A stretch of DNA of 10,856 bases, from positions 484,808-495,663 of the forward strand of contig MU646536.1 of assembly GCA_026770585.1 (NCBI GenBank). Direction: 5' to 3'. Source of the DNA: Baffinella frigidus. Taxonomy: Eukaryota; Cryptophyceae; Cryptomonadales; Baffinellaceae. Made by a program: the position numbers and the translations under genes. Shown here piece after piece: positions 1 through 6,194 of the stretch (positions are counted from its first letter, which is position 1; every line of letters begins with the position of its first letter). The notes below the pieces were generated by a model. That model did no database searches and had not been told where the DNA came from. It saw nothing but the letters and a program-made list of their open reading frames with translations.

Positions 1-7
1 GGGGGGG

Positions 8-27
8 TTGATCCGACCGCGGATCAA
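8..27. repeat. Small perfect hairpin
   Basis: TTGATCCG at 8-15 pairs exactly with CGGATCAA at 20-27 across a 4-base loop. It follows a run of seven G at the window edge. It may belong to a repeat cut off by the window; nothing more can be said. Confidence 0.5.
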
Positions 28-150
28 CCGCGGAGGGGCAGGAGATGGTTCCGTCACATCCTTGGCAGCTGAAGGTGGGATCTGTGCAACCGCCTGTGGC
101 TGGGGGGGGTGCGTCGACTGCCCCGGAGCGCGTGACGTGTAGGGGGGCGA

Positions 151-209
151 GGAAGGTTGGAAGGTTGGAAGGTTGGAAGGTTGGAAGGTTGGAAGGTTGG
201 AAGGTTGGA
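151..209. repeat. 8-bp minisatellite (GGAAGGTT)n
   Basis: Seven perfect tandem copies of GGAAGGTT (151-206) followed by GGA. It lies just downstream of the third exon of the minus-strand peptidase gene, in what should be its next intron. Read on the minus strand it is pyrimidine-rich (AACCTTCC). All frames through it stay open, so the long ORFs across it are artefacts of the repeat. Confidence 0.9.
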
Positions 210-233
210 CAGGAGAGGAAGGTGAGAGGGGAC

Positions 234-1565
234 CTGTCGACGGCGAAGAGGGTGTTCCCGCCCGAGAAGATGATAGCATCCGCCGCATCGATTGTCGCGA
301 CTAGCTCCGAGAGTGGAGGCACGCTCACCGCCGCCACGTCCAGGCTCACAACCTGCGGAAGAGAGGGACAGAGAGCTGAACATGTCGGATGGCCTCACTC
401 CCTGGACCTCCGGGGTTGATGTTTCAGGGGTCAGGGGTCAGTCTCGAGAAGATGATAGCATCTTGTCGCATCGATCTTCGCGACTAGCTGCGACACTTCG
501 ACAGGCGTGCTCATAGCCACGTCGAGGCTCACTACCTGATGCAGTCCAGGGTTCAGTGTTTTCAAGGTTCAGTGTTTATGTTTAGTTTCGGGTGCAGGGT
601 TCAGGGTTCAGGTGCAGGGTTCAGGGTGCAGGGTTCCGGGGCGGAGAGGTCCAGAGCGTGGTGGAGTGGAGTGGCGAGGGTGCATGCCGTGAAGGATTTC
701 ATATGAAAACGGTTTTAATTTAAAACTTTCTGGCAACGAAATTTACTACACATAATGAGTTTTACTGGTAATATTAGAGCATTCGTGTAGTAATTTTCAT
801 TGAATCGTTTTAAATTAAAACCGTTTTCCTATAAGATTGGTTGAGGTACCCGGTGCCACATCCAAGTTGTCGGTTGGAGCGGGAAAGGCATGAACGGAGT
901 TCGGAATGCATAACCAGCCCTCCCAAGTGAAAGCACTTTCATTGTTTGGTCAAACCCTAAACCCTAAACTCCAAACCCTAAACCCTCAACAACAAACCCT
1001 GTACCCGATTTCCCCCGACTTGTACCTTGCGGGGGGCGACACCCCCTGGTACAAATCCACCCAAACGAATCCTCCACCTTGGAGGGCGGGAGGGAGCATC
1101 ACCTTCTAGCTCTGCCTTAGTCTGATTTGGCTCGCCATTTTGGAGAGCCCGGGCTCTTTTCCGCTCCAAAGTTGACGGATTTGTAGCCATCATCCCTGGA
1201 TGTCAACTTGAGAACAGTCGGTCAACGCGAGTGAGGGAGCGCTAGACGACCTTGCAGGAGGCGTCACGGAAGCGCGCCGTCTGGCGCTCGCGCGGCCCCG
1301 GGAGGTCGTAGGTCGCCGTGCCGAGGTAGAGCACCGTCACGTCATGCGCGGGCTTCCCTGCTAGCTTCAAGATCGCGTCCGCGACCTGAATGTGGAGTGA
1401 GAGATGAGGAGCGAGATGGTGCCATCTTCATGGAGGTACTCGCAGAATGAAACGGAACAAGCCACGGACGGGTGAGTGGGAGGGCCAGACCGCAGGCTCG
1501 GCAAGCCCGTCGCTCCCGGCGCCGGCGAACACGCCTCGAAGGCTGGGCTGCGGTGTAAACGCCAT
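234..1565 (-). CDS. Peptidase S51 family gene (dipeptidase E / cyanophycinase-like), N-terminal part, three exons
   Basis: Exons read from the minus strand are 1565-1491 (25 codons), 1385-1251 (45 codons) and 352-234 (39 codons plus 2 bases). Intron 1 (1490-1386, 105 bp) is GT...AG with a pyrimidine-rich 3' end (CACTCCACATTCAG). Intron 2 (1250-353) ends in TCTCTTCCGCAG. Both introns are phase 0. The joined product starts MAFTPQPSLRGVFAGAGSDG, continues through TVLYLGTATYD and VVSLDV, and reaches ADAIIFSGGNTLFAVD. Family knowledge: the order of an N-terminal Gly-rich strand, a V-L-Y-L-G-T-A strand and an A-D-A-I-x-x-x-G-G-N-T loop fits peptidase S51 (PepE and cyanophycinase). The catalytic GxSAG serine normally follows about 30-40 residues later and is not in the window, so the gene should run off the left end. 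The chosen ATG at 1565 has G at -3 and +4. The frame stays open upstream to an ATG at 1859, so a longer N terminus is possible. Oddities: donors are GTC rather than GTA/GTG, and intron 2 is packed with mobile and telomere-like DNA. It could be a decaying copy, but these three exons have no stops. Confidence 0.66.
446..535 (-). pseudogene. Frameshifted extra copy of the S51 exon 3
   Basis: This stretch repeats the exon at 234-352. Its minus-strand reading begins after CAG as VVSLDVAMSTPVEV, then SQLVAKIDA, but one inserted base before the D-A-I-I-F-S codons breaks the frame. The copy stops where the GGN loop should start and runs into TCAGGGG-type repeats at 421-441. It lies in the same orientation, upstream of the intact exon. 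I infer a tandem exon duplication followed by decay. If spliced in, it would disrupt the protein. Confidence 0.72.
541..640 (+). repeat. Degenerate telomere-like repeat, G-rich strand on top
   Basis: Runs of GGTTCAGTGTTT, GTGCAGGGTTCAGGG and related 7-mers, variants of TTTAGGG with frequent TTCAGGG and TGCAGGG. It lies in intron 2 of the peptidase gene model. The orientation is opposite to the tract at 951-1010 in the same intron. Confidence 0.75.
701..842. mobile_element. 142-bp AT-rich TIR element (MITE-like)
   Basis: The ends are inverted copies: 701-726 pairs with 817-842 with one mismatch (core AAAACGGTTTTAATTT). A second inner inverted pair lies at 738-751 and 785-798 (TTACTACAC / GTGTAGTAA). 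A TA dinucleotide at each edge (702-703 and 840-841) would fit a TA target duplication as in Tc1/mariner-type non-autonomous elements. No ORF is present. Its AT-rich base composition stands out against the GC-rich surroundings, which fits an insertion into intron 2 of the peptidase gene. Confidence 0.8.
951..1002 (-). repeat. Telomere-like repeat, C-rich strand on top
   Basis: Several AAACCCT units (CAAACCCTAAACCCTAAACT, then AAACCCTAAACCCTCAAC) with single-base variants. Within intron 2 of the peptidase gene model, opposite in orientation to the tract at 541-640. Confidence 0.8.
1106..1245. mobile_element. CTAG-ended TIR element, copy 1 (140 bp)
   Basis: The left end CTAGCTCTGCCTTAG and the right end (minus strand) CTAGCGCTCCCTCACTCGCG are diverged inverted repeats. 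Inside is a near-palindrome GGCTCGCC-ATTTT-GGAGAGCCC and a second inverted pair AAGTTGAC/GTCAACTT. If the target duplication is TA, the mobile part starts at GCTC on each side. The right end lies 5 bases from the donor end of peptidase exon 2 (last exon base 1251). Related copies lie at 3870, 5058 and 6775. Confidence 0.68.
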
Positions 1566-1984
1566 TCCGGAAGCGCTTCTTGCGAAGGAGAGCGGGCGCG
1601 CTGGCGGGCGCGCGAAGGAGTTCTGCGCCGCGAAGAAGGACGCAGCGCCTGGGAGGGAGAGGTGCAGGAGGAGCAGGCGCCCGGCAGCGCCGGCGCGTGA
1701 GTGGGAGGCGTGCCGCGTCCTGAACGGTTCCAGCAGGCGTCTCCGACCCTCGAACTCCCGGACAGCACCAGCACGGGGTCGAGCGGGTCTCGGGCGCTGG
1801 CGGGGGGGGCTCCCCGACCAGTCGACTGCTGGGGTGGGTGTGAGAGACCGTGCGAACACCGTCTTGCGACGTTTCCCCTTCCTTCCCGAGGGACGCTGCG
1901 GGGAACTCCCATTTTGCTCTGAGAGGGGTGGGGGGGCGGGAAGTTGCGGGTCTGCGGCTCGTAGGAGCCGAACGGATCGCCGCG
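1566..1984. promoter_or_regulatory. GC-rich region, possible shared promoter, or extended N terminus of the S51 gene
   Basis: The stretch is strongly GC-rich with many CG dinucleotides, unlike the DNA beyond 2400. It lies between the proposed starts of a minus-strand gene (1565) and a plus-strand candidate (1985). A GGGGCGGG-type box occurs near 1931-1940. Alternatively, the minus-strand frame upstream of 1565 is open for 98 codons to an ATG at 1859. It encodes a hydrophobic run (GRLLLLHLSLPGAASFFAA) followed by an Arg/Ser/Phe-rich stretch. That resembles a signal plus transit peptide of secondary-plastid algae, but the preceding 60 or so residues would be an unusual leader. Open frames in all directions are expected in such GC-rich DNA. 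Confidence 0.35.
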
Positions 1985-2400
1985 ATGGAGCAGCCAGAAG
2001 CGCTACCCGGCGGTGGGGGCAGCGGAGTGGGAGAAGGAGCGACGTTGCCGGAGGACGGCGAGCATGTGAAGCTGGATGGGGAAGGCGGGTTCGACAGGGC
2101 GGGGGGGGAGCAGGGCGAGGCAGGGGAGGAGGGGGAAGGAGGGGAGGAGGAGGAAGTGGAGGAGGAAGTGGAGGAGGAGGAAGAAGAAGATATGACCGAG
2201 GAGCGCGTCGAGTTCCTGGTCACCCGCCCCCCAGTCTGATTCGACTGATGAGATTGCTGGTCCACACCTGGGCCCCTTGGCACGAATGCATCCCCTCTCT
2301 TCCAACGCACCTGTCACCCTCTTCTCCCAAGATGCACGGTCTCAAGACCTTTGGACTTGGCCTTGGCAACGAAACCAATCTACTCACATCAAACACCTGA
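1985..2400 (+). CDS. Candidate two-exon gene with a Glu-rich first exon
   Basis: The ATG at 1985 has G at -3 and +4. The frame reads MEQPEALPGGGGSGV, continues Gly- and Glu-rich, and becomes almost pure Glu (EEEEVEEEVEEEEEED) before MTEERVEFL. Unspliced it stops at 2237-2239 (78 codons plus TRPPV). A possible donor after 2218 (CTG|GTCACC) and an acceptor with a long pyrimidine tract at 2331 (CCCTCTTCTCCCAAG) would join it in phase 0 to a 23-codon exon, MHGLKTFGLGLGNETNL and on to TGA at 2400. No family is recognised. The acidic stretch comes from a GGA/GAA-rich purine tract, so it may be a low-complexity artefact. It would be head-to-head with the S51 gene. Confidence 0.28.
2095..2191 (+). 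repeat. Purine tract (GGA/GAA-rich)
   Basis: Nearly uninterrupted purines on the top strand (runs of GGGGAGGAGG, GGAAGTGGAGGAGG, GAAGAAGAAG). Such mirror-like purine tracts can form triplex DNA, and they also create acidic open frames by chance. It encodes the Glu run of the candidate exon at 1985. Confidence 0.75.
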
Positions 2401-3000
2401 CCTCCGTTTCCTCGTCGCCGCTAGCTCAATGAGGCCCCTCGCCACAGGCCTCGCTCCCTCAAGACCAGCGAACAGCACATGAGTTCGCACGGAACAGGGC
2501 AGAGCTCAACCGCTCCGAGGTCCAACCCCCGACTCCTAGCTCTGCCTCACTCGGGTTGCCAGACTATTCTCAAGTTGCCGTTCTGGTTTTGCGGTACAAA
2601 TCCGTTGTTCCTAACCCGACAGCCTGAAACGATCAAAACACCTGCCTTCGGAGGGGAGGTGGTTGACAGCCTCGGTGTGATGCACCGACCTCCTTTTCGG
2701 TCCGGAGGCTGTGTGGTTAGACGTGTGTCGTCTCCTTGTTTCTGGGAGAGAGGCTTCTGGCTCCGTTCTTTTCAATTTTAAGTTCAACTCAAAACATATT
2801 GAAAGAACAGTTCATCGGGGCCCCTTTTAAAATTCATCTCAGATTCTGGGCGCCATTGGAACACTCCTGTAAATTTAGGGCTTAGATTCCCTTCGTTGTG
2901 TACCGAAATTATTTTATATGGGCTGCTGCTGAGATAACGTTTAATACACGACGCGACTCAACTGTTTAGCACGCGCATCTCACCGAGACAGAGCTGATCT
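2401..3000. other. No gene seen; one TIR element end inside
   Basis: Apart from the element end at 2536, I see no exon pattern. The longest frame (plus, 2479-2781) runs across the element end and is not credible. From about 2770 to 2960 the DNA is AT-rich with no clear inverted repeat. Confidence 0.5.
2536..2612. mobile_element. CTAG-ended TIR element, single end only
   Basis: CTAGCTCTGCCTCACTCGGG at 2536-2555 is the best match to the left-end consensus of the family. The following AAGTTGCC...TTTTGCGGTACAAATCC resembles the inner part of the 3870-3998 copy in reverse complement. No matching right end was found downstream, so this copy appears truncated. Confidence 0.5.
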
Positions 3001-3010
3001 TGGCGCCCGA

Positions 3011-3064
3011 ACCATTCACTCTACACCCTGAACCATAAACCCTAAACTCTCGTCCTAAACCCCA
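3011..3064 (-). repeat. Short telomere-like tract
   Basis: ACACCCTGAACCATAAACCC, then TAAACTC and CCTAAACCCC: degenerate CCCTAAA units directly upstream of the first exon copy at 3071. Confidence 0.65.
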
Positions 3065-3070
3065 CCCTCG

Positions 3071-3140
3071 ATGTATGTGGCGGCGGCGAGGCGAAAAGTC
3101 GAGCAGCGCGTGATGCGGAAGCGGCTCCAAGGAGGCTGTC
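3071..3140 (+). pseudogene. Truncated, frameshifted copy of the 3365 exon
   Basis: About 70 bases match 3365-3433 closely. The reading MYVAAARRKVEQRVMRKRL is followed by one extra C (CTCCAAGG against CTCAAGG), which breaks the frame. It lacks a CAG acceptor at its start and the rest of the exon (the AGSKDQLRV part). A telomere-like tract abuts its 5' side. Confidence 0.75.
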
Positions 3141-3364
3141 GGTGTGTACCGGAAATCGCTCGCATGCATGGCTAAGTTGATCTAAGCACGCGACTAAAGT
3201 GATGTACACTCGGCCAGATCAGATCGGGGTTGACTCCAGCAAAACCTTCCCGCGCAGGGGTTACAGGGGTGCCTCGCTCATAAGAAACCGCCCCCCCGCC
3301 ATGGGACCACCGTAGGGCCATAGGCACAGCCCCGCTGTCCAATAAATGCTTTGCACACGCGCAG

Positions 3365-3481
3365 ATCTACGTAGCGGCGGCGAAACGGAAGGTCGAGCAG
3401 CGCGTGATGCGGAAGCGGCTCAAGGAGGCTGTGAAAGCTGGGAGCAAGGACCAGCTGCGCGTTACTGTCAAGGACGCCGAG
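3365..3481 (+). CDS. Exon of unknown gene, Lys/Arg-rich, 39 codons
   Basis: Preceded by CACACGCGCAG (acceptor) and followed by GTCTCTCTC (donor after GAG), so phase 0 at both ends. It reads IYVAAAKRKVEQRVMRKRLK, then EAVKAGSKDQLRVTVKDAE. The first half is a charged, helix-like segment; the second half could be a beta strand. I do not recognise the family. Two other copies (3071-3140 and 3811-3867) support a real exon, because substitutions in the 3811 copy are conservative at protein level (EVVKAGGKEQLRVAVKDAE). The last frames past 3481 (LFFFSSNGRP) look intronic. Confidence 0.5.
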
Positions 3482-3518
3482 GTCTCTCTCTTCTTCTTCT
3501 CTTCAAACGGAAGGCCTA

Positions 3519-3810
3519 CCGTTTCTGGTCTAGTATGTTTGTTGAATCCCGAATGTGTGTACGTTCTGAGTGTAGGGGTGTACGGCCCAGAAGGTGGTTA
3601 GGGCGGGGAGCGTCCTGCCCCCCGGCGATGCATACCCGTTTCTAGTCTAGGAAGTTTCCGTTTCTAGTCTAGTATCCATACTAGAATAGAAACGGACGGG
3701 AACACGGCAGTGTCGCCACTGGGGGGGGGGGACACGTCCCCTTCCGTGTTTGGTCTAGTATGTTTGTTGGTTGAAACCCGAATGTCTGTAGTGTAAGATA
3801 TACGGCCCAG
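3519..3810. repeat. Tandem duplication of intron-like DNA with a hairpin
   Basis: A segment around 3519-3620 recurs at 3744-3845. Both have GTCTAGTATGTTTGTTG, then CCCGAATGT, then TACGGCCCAG followed by AGGTGGTTA. The first copy degrades at 3602 where the second enters the exon copy at 3811. Between them, CCGTTTCTAGTCTAG recurs at 3636 and 3658, and 3658-3675 pairs with 3678-3695 (17 of 18) as a tight hairpin. A run of 12 G lies at 3719-3730. Confidence 0.7.
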
Positions 3811-3867
3811 GAGGTGGTTAAGGCTGGGGGCAAGGAGCAGCTGCGCGTTGCTGTCAAGGACGCTGAG
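3811..3867 (+). CDS. Partial copy of the 3365 exon, open frame, 19 codons
   Basis: Preceded by TACGGCCCAG (acceptor) and followed by GTCTCG (donor after GAG). It reads EVVKAGGKEQLRVAVKDAE, the second half of the 3365 exon with three conservative changes plus A to V. It lacks the Lys/Arg-rich first half. A CTAG-family element begins 2 bases past the exon end. It could be an alternative exon or a remnant. Confidence 0.42.
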
Positions 3868-3869
3868 GT

Positions 3870-3998
3870 CTCGCTTTGCTTCAGTCGGGTTCACTCATCG
3901 TTTCCACGCCAAAATTTGACGGATTTGTGGTACAAAACAGGGAAGTCAACTTCGGTCGACGAATTTTGAGGAGACCAGATTGACTCAGGCGGAGCTAG
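3870..3998. mobile_element. CTAG-ended TIR element, copy next to the 3811 exon (129 bp)
   Basis: The right end (minus strand) is CTAGCTCCGCCTGAGTC. The left end CTCGCTTTGCTTCAGTCGGG is a mutated CTAGCTCTGCCTCAGTC. Inner motifs TTTGACGGATTTGTGGTACA and GAAGTCAACTT match parts of the copies at 1106 and 2536. The left end overlaps the predicted donor GTCTCG. No ORF. Confidence 0.55.
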
Positions 3999-4164
3999 GA
4001 GGCCGGCGGCCGTGTTCCACTCGGTTTTAGGCCCTGTTGCGTCTTGGATGAATCCTGAACGTCTGCGGCGTGGGGCGCAGAATGGAACGCGCCTGAAGCT
4101 AGCATAGATACTTGTGTTTCGTGCATTAGGGTTCGGGTTCATTTCAGTTTGGGGATACGGTTTG

Positions 4165-4216
4165 GGGAAGTCAACTTTCGAAAATGGCGAGACCAGATCG
4201 GCAGAGGGAGCGCTAG
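4165..4216. mobile_element. CTAG-ended TIR element, right end only
   Basis: GGGGAAGTCAACTTTCG, AAAATGGCGAGACCAGATC and a terminal GGAGCGCTAG match the right half of the copies at 1106 and 3870. No left end was found between 3999 and 4164. Another element begins 15 bases later at 4231. Confidence 0.5.
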
Positions 4217-4230
4217 ATGTCCTGATAGTG

Positions 4231-4430
4231 TAGAGCGTTTGCGGTAATTGTTGTCTTTTTTGGACGTACGGTTTCCCGGTTTCACGGTTTTTTAAAATGT
4301 TGCAAAGGTCGTTGAATATTTTAAATGGACACTTTTCTGGTACAAATGAATCGGGGGGGGGGGCAAATGAAAACCGGAAACCCGGACAACCGCACGTCCA
4401 AAACGGACAACAATTACCGCAAACGCTCTA
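4231..4430. mobile_element. 200-bp TIR element with 25-bp perfect ends
   Basis: Positions 4231-4255 and 4406-4430 are exact inverted repeats over 25 bases (ends TAGAGCGTTTGCGG). Imperfect pairing continues inward through GGACGTACGGTT and AACCGCACGTCC to roughly 60 bases per arm. If TA is a target duplication, the element begins GAGCG. No coding capacity; the short frame at 4297 is chance. This is a typical MITE structure and looks young because the TIRs are identical. Confidence 0.85.
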
Positions 4431-4500
4431 TGGTTCGACGTCACAAGTTCAACGAAGTCTCTCCCTCCTGATCCTCGAGTGACAAAGAAACGTCGGGTCG

Positions 4501-4692
4501 ATCGCCAAAGTGGTCAAAAGTTTTCGAGCCAGGGACGTGACCGAACTCACGAAAGTTACTGCACAAATGCCCACTTTAAAAGCATCTCGATTTTAAACAG
4601 ACCCCTTTGGCATTATCGTGTGGGCAGGTGACGATCGCCAAAGTGGTTAAAAGTCTGTTTCATGCAGGCGCCAAAGTGGTCAAAAGTTTCGT
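4501..4692 (+). repeat. Three copies of a short CCAAAGTGGTCAAAAGT block, possibly exonic
   Basis: The block occurs at 4501, 4634 and 4669 with few changes. The last two are 35 bases apart and in one frame (GTG after GGGCAG) give VTIAKVVKSLFHAGAKVVKS with FVAS following, a small internal protein repeat. The 4501 copy sits in the frame I-A-K-V-V-K-S-F. Whether this is coding is uncertain; the copies suggest small tandem duplications. Confidence 0.4.
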
Positions 4693-4701
4693 TGCGAGCA
4701 G

Positions 4702-4755
4702 GTGCTGGACATGTATACCGACCCGCAGTTCGTCAACGCTCTCCGCTCCCTCCAG
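4702..4755 (+). CDS. Exon-like block, 18 codons, unknown product
   Basis: After GCGAGCAG (acceptor-like) the frame reads VLDMYTDPQFVNALRSLQ, a protein-like amphipathic sequence with no low complexity. It ends before a CT-rich stretch (CCCCCTCCTCC). There is no GT at the 3' side; CAG|GCCCGC would need a GC donor. The family is not recognised. It may belong to the same gene as the 3365 exon, but nothing proves it. Confidence 0.35.
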
Positions 4756-5028
4756 GCCCGCCCCCTCCTCCTTTTTTCTTCTCTTTTTTTTCTCTCAAGC
4801 CTGGACATGAGTGATCCAAACGTCCATGCGCCTTAACATGAGCCCGCCTCAGTACCAGGCCCGCTTCCCCCTCCTTCTTTCACCCTAGGAGTATATAGCT
4901 ACCTCCGATATCTGGCTCGCCCCCTCCTCCTCTTTTCTCCTCTTCTTGATTACTCCCAAGCCGGGAGATGCGTGATCTAAACGCCATTCTCTCAGCCTAG
5001 GAGCAGAGCTACCTCCGATATCTGGCTA
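4753..5028. repeat. Tandem duplication of CT-rich intron-like DNA
   Basis: 4753-4833 (CCCGCCCCCTCCTCC, poly-pyrimidine, CAAGCC, TGATCCAAACG) is repeated at 4914-4999 (CTCGCCCCCTCCTCC, CCAAGCCGGGAG, TGATCTAAACG). A second shared block, GCTACCTCCGATATCTGGCT, lies at 4899-4918 and 5009-5028. The pyrimidine runs look like several 3' splice regions in a row. Confidence 0.65.
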
Positions 5029-5057
5029 GTTCCCAGGATGCGTTCACAAGTCGTTTC

Positions 5058-5175
5058 CTAGCTCTGCATGAGTAAAACCGGGCTCGCGATAAACCATTTT
5101 GAGTTGCCCTTTCGTACTGGAGTTTCTGCGACAAATGTGTTTTATGGCGAGCCCGGTTTACTCAGGCAGAGCTAG
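5058..5175. mobile_element. CTAG-ended TIR element, best-preserved copy (118 bp)
   Basis: The left arm (5058-5087, CTAGCTCTGCATGAG...CCGGGCTCGC) and right arm (5147-5175) are inverted repeats with one mismatch and one single-base gap. TA at both edges fits a TA target duplication. The inner part has no coding frame. This copy gives the clearest definition of the family. Confidence 0.85.
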
Positions 5176-5176
5176 T

Positions 5177-5194
5177 CCTCCAGAGCTCTGGAGG
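5177..5194. repeat. Perfect 18-bp palindrome
   Basis: CCTCCAGAGCTCTGGAGG is an exact self-complement, one base outside the right end of the 5058-5175 element. It could be a protein-binding site, part of the insertion target or chance. Confidence 0.6.
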
Positions 5195-5356
5195 TCGACG
5201 ACCATGTAGAGAGTCCACTGCTGACATATCAGAGCATTGTTCCTGTGGCAACCGTGCCTGGCTTATCCATCGTCTTGGTGCACACGCTGCCCAGATGTCA
5301 GCATCTATAGTAGCCACGTAAGTAACAGCCCGATCCCAATCTTGCCCGACCCCAAT

Positions 5357-5469
5357 CTTGCCCGGATTTCCGGGCAAGACTAGCCACAGTACTGGTCCAA
5401 GGATTTGCAATTTGTAACAGAATCGTTTAGATGGACCCTCTTCTGAAGGCACCGGCGGCTGCTAAGTGG
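5357..5469. repeat. Dispersed repeat with hairpin, copy 1
   Basis: CTTGCCCGG (5357-5365) pairs with CCGGGCAAG (5370-5378) across ATTT. Further on, 5405-5469 matches 10317-10381 over 65 bases (same length, roughly three quarters identical), including TTGCAATTTGTA, CAGAATCGTTTA and CTGCTAAGTGG. Neither copy has an obvious ORF. Between about 5176 and 5356 I see nothing else I can name. Confidence 0.6.
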
Positions 5470-5577
5470 AGTGTGCATGACCTCCTTCCAGCTCCTGCTG
5501 AAACATCGTCTACGTTCAGGGAGGCAAATCTGAAAAATAGCACGGTGCGTGTAATCCGTGTTGTGGTTTGTGAACAT

Positions 5578-5940
5578 GGTGCAGGGAGGGGAGGGCGGAA
5601 AGGAGCAGGAAGGGGGGGGGGTAATCCGGCGTGTGACCATGCAACGATGATGTGCAGGGAGGGGGCGGAAGAAAGGTCAAGGAAGGGGGAGGCTGCGCGA
5701 ACAGAGAGCGTCTTCTGATTATGCACCCACGGTGCAGGGAGGGGATGGAGGGAAGGAGAAGGAAGGGGGGGGGGGGCGTGCGAACCTAATCCTTGTACTG
5801 ATTATGCACCCACGGTGCAGGGAGGGGATGGAGGGAAGGAGAAGGAGAGGTGAGTGTAATCCATGAACTGATTATGCACACACGGTGCAGGGGGGGGATG
5901 GAGGGAAGGAGAAGGAAGGGGGTGGGCGCGCGAACAGAGA
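5578..5940. repeat. Minisatellite, five units of 70-83 bp
   Basis: Units begin at the GGTGCAGGGAGGGG motif at 5578, 5651, 5731, 5814 and 5884. Each carries a purine-rich part (GGAGGGAAGGAGAAGGAAGG) and, in most, CTGATTATGCACCCAC before the next unit. Unit spacings are 73, 80, 83 and 70. Poly-G runs differ in length between units. The overlapping long frames on both strands are products of the repeat. Confidence 0.85.
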
Positions 5941-5950
5941 GCTGGTCGAT

Positions 5951-6194
5951 TGGCTCTTCGTTAACGTCCCTGCCACCAACCGCCGTGTACCCCCCCTATT
6001 CACTTGATTTGCGTACCGCCCTTCTTGATCCAATCTTATTTTATTTCACGGCATTGCATTTTATTTCACTTTATTTCTTTTCACTTAATCTCTTTTCACT
6101 TAATTTCATATTTGTTTTTGTTTCGTTTTGTTGCGTTGTATTTCATTTGACCACTGGCTCTTCGTCATCGTCCCTGCCACCAACCGCCGCATAC
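5951..6194 (+). repeat. Duplicated 40-bp exon-like block (5951-5990 and 6155-6194)
   Basis: The two blocks differ at 4 of 40 positions. In the same frame they read WLFVNVPATNRRV and WLFVIVPATNRRI. The protein-like composition suggests exon remnants; the product is unknown. T-rich DNA separates them. Neither has convincing splice sites. Confidence 0.45.

Noticed and set aside
1342-2310. Long minus-strand frame of 322 codons (Ser/Pro-rich)
   Set aside because: It is the shadow of the purine tract and GC-rich DNA (poly-Ser from TCC repeats), lies in another frame than the S51 exons and has no domain-like sequence.
1447-2400. Plus-strand frame of 317 codons
   Set aside because: Open by GC bias; Arg/Gly-rich, overlaps the S51 exon 1 in antisense, and the GGA tract gives poly-Gly. 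Only its last 23 codons coincide with the possible second exon at 2332.
2421-2510. Possible extra CTAG-family element (CTAGCTCAATGAGG ... GGGCAGAGCTC)
   Set aside because: Only short end similarity, no inner family motifs and a poor right end.
3164-3245. Possible remnant of a CTAG-family element (GGCCAGATCAGATCGG, GTTGACTCC)
   Set aside because: Resembles the AGACCAGATC part of the right ends, but no terminal CTAG and no clear pairing.
5162-5452. Minus-strand frame of 96 codons
   Set aside because: It crosses a TIR element end and the dispersed hairpin repeat. The central part looks somewhat protein-like, but I recognise no motif and see no splice sites.
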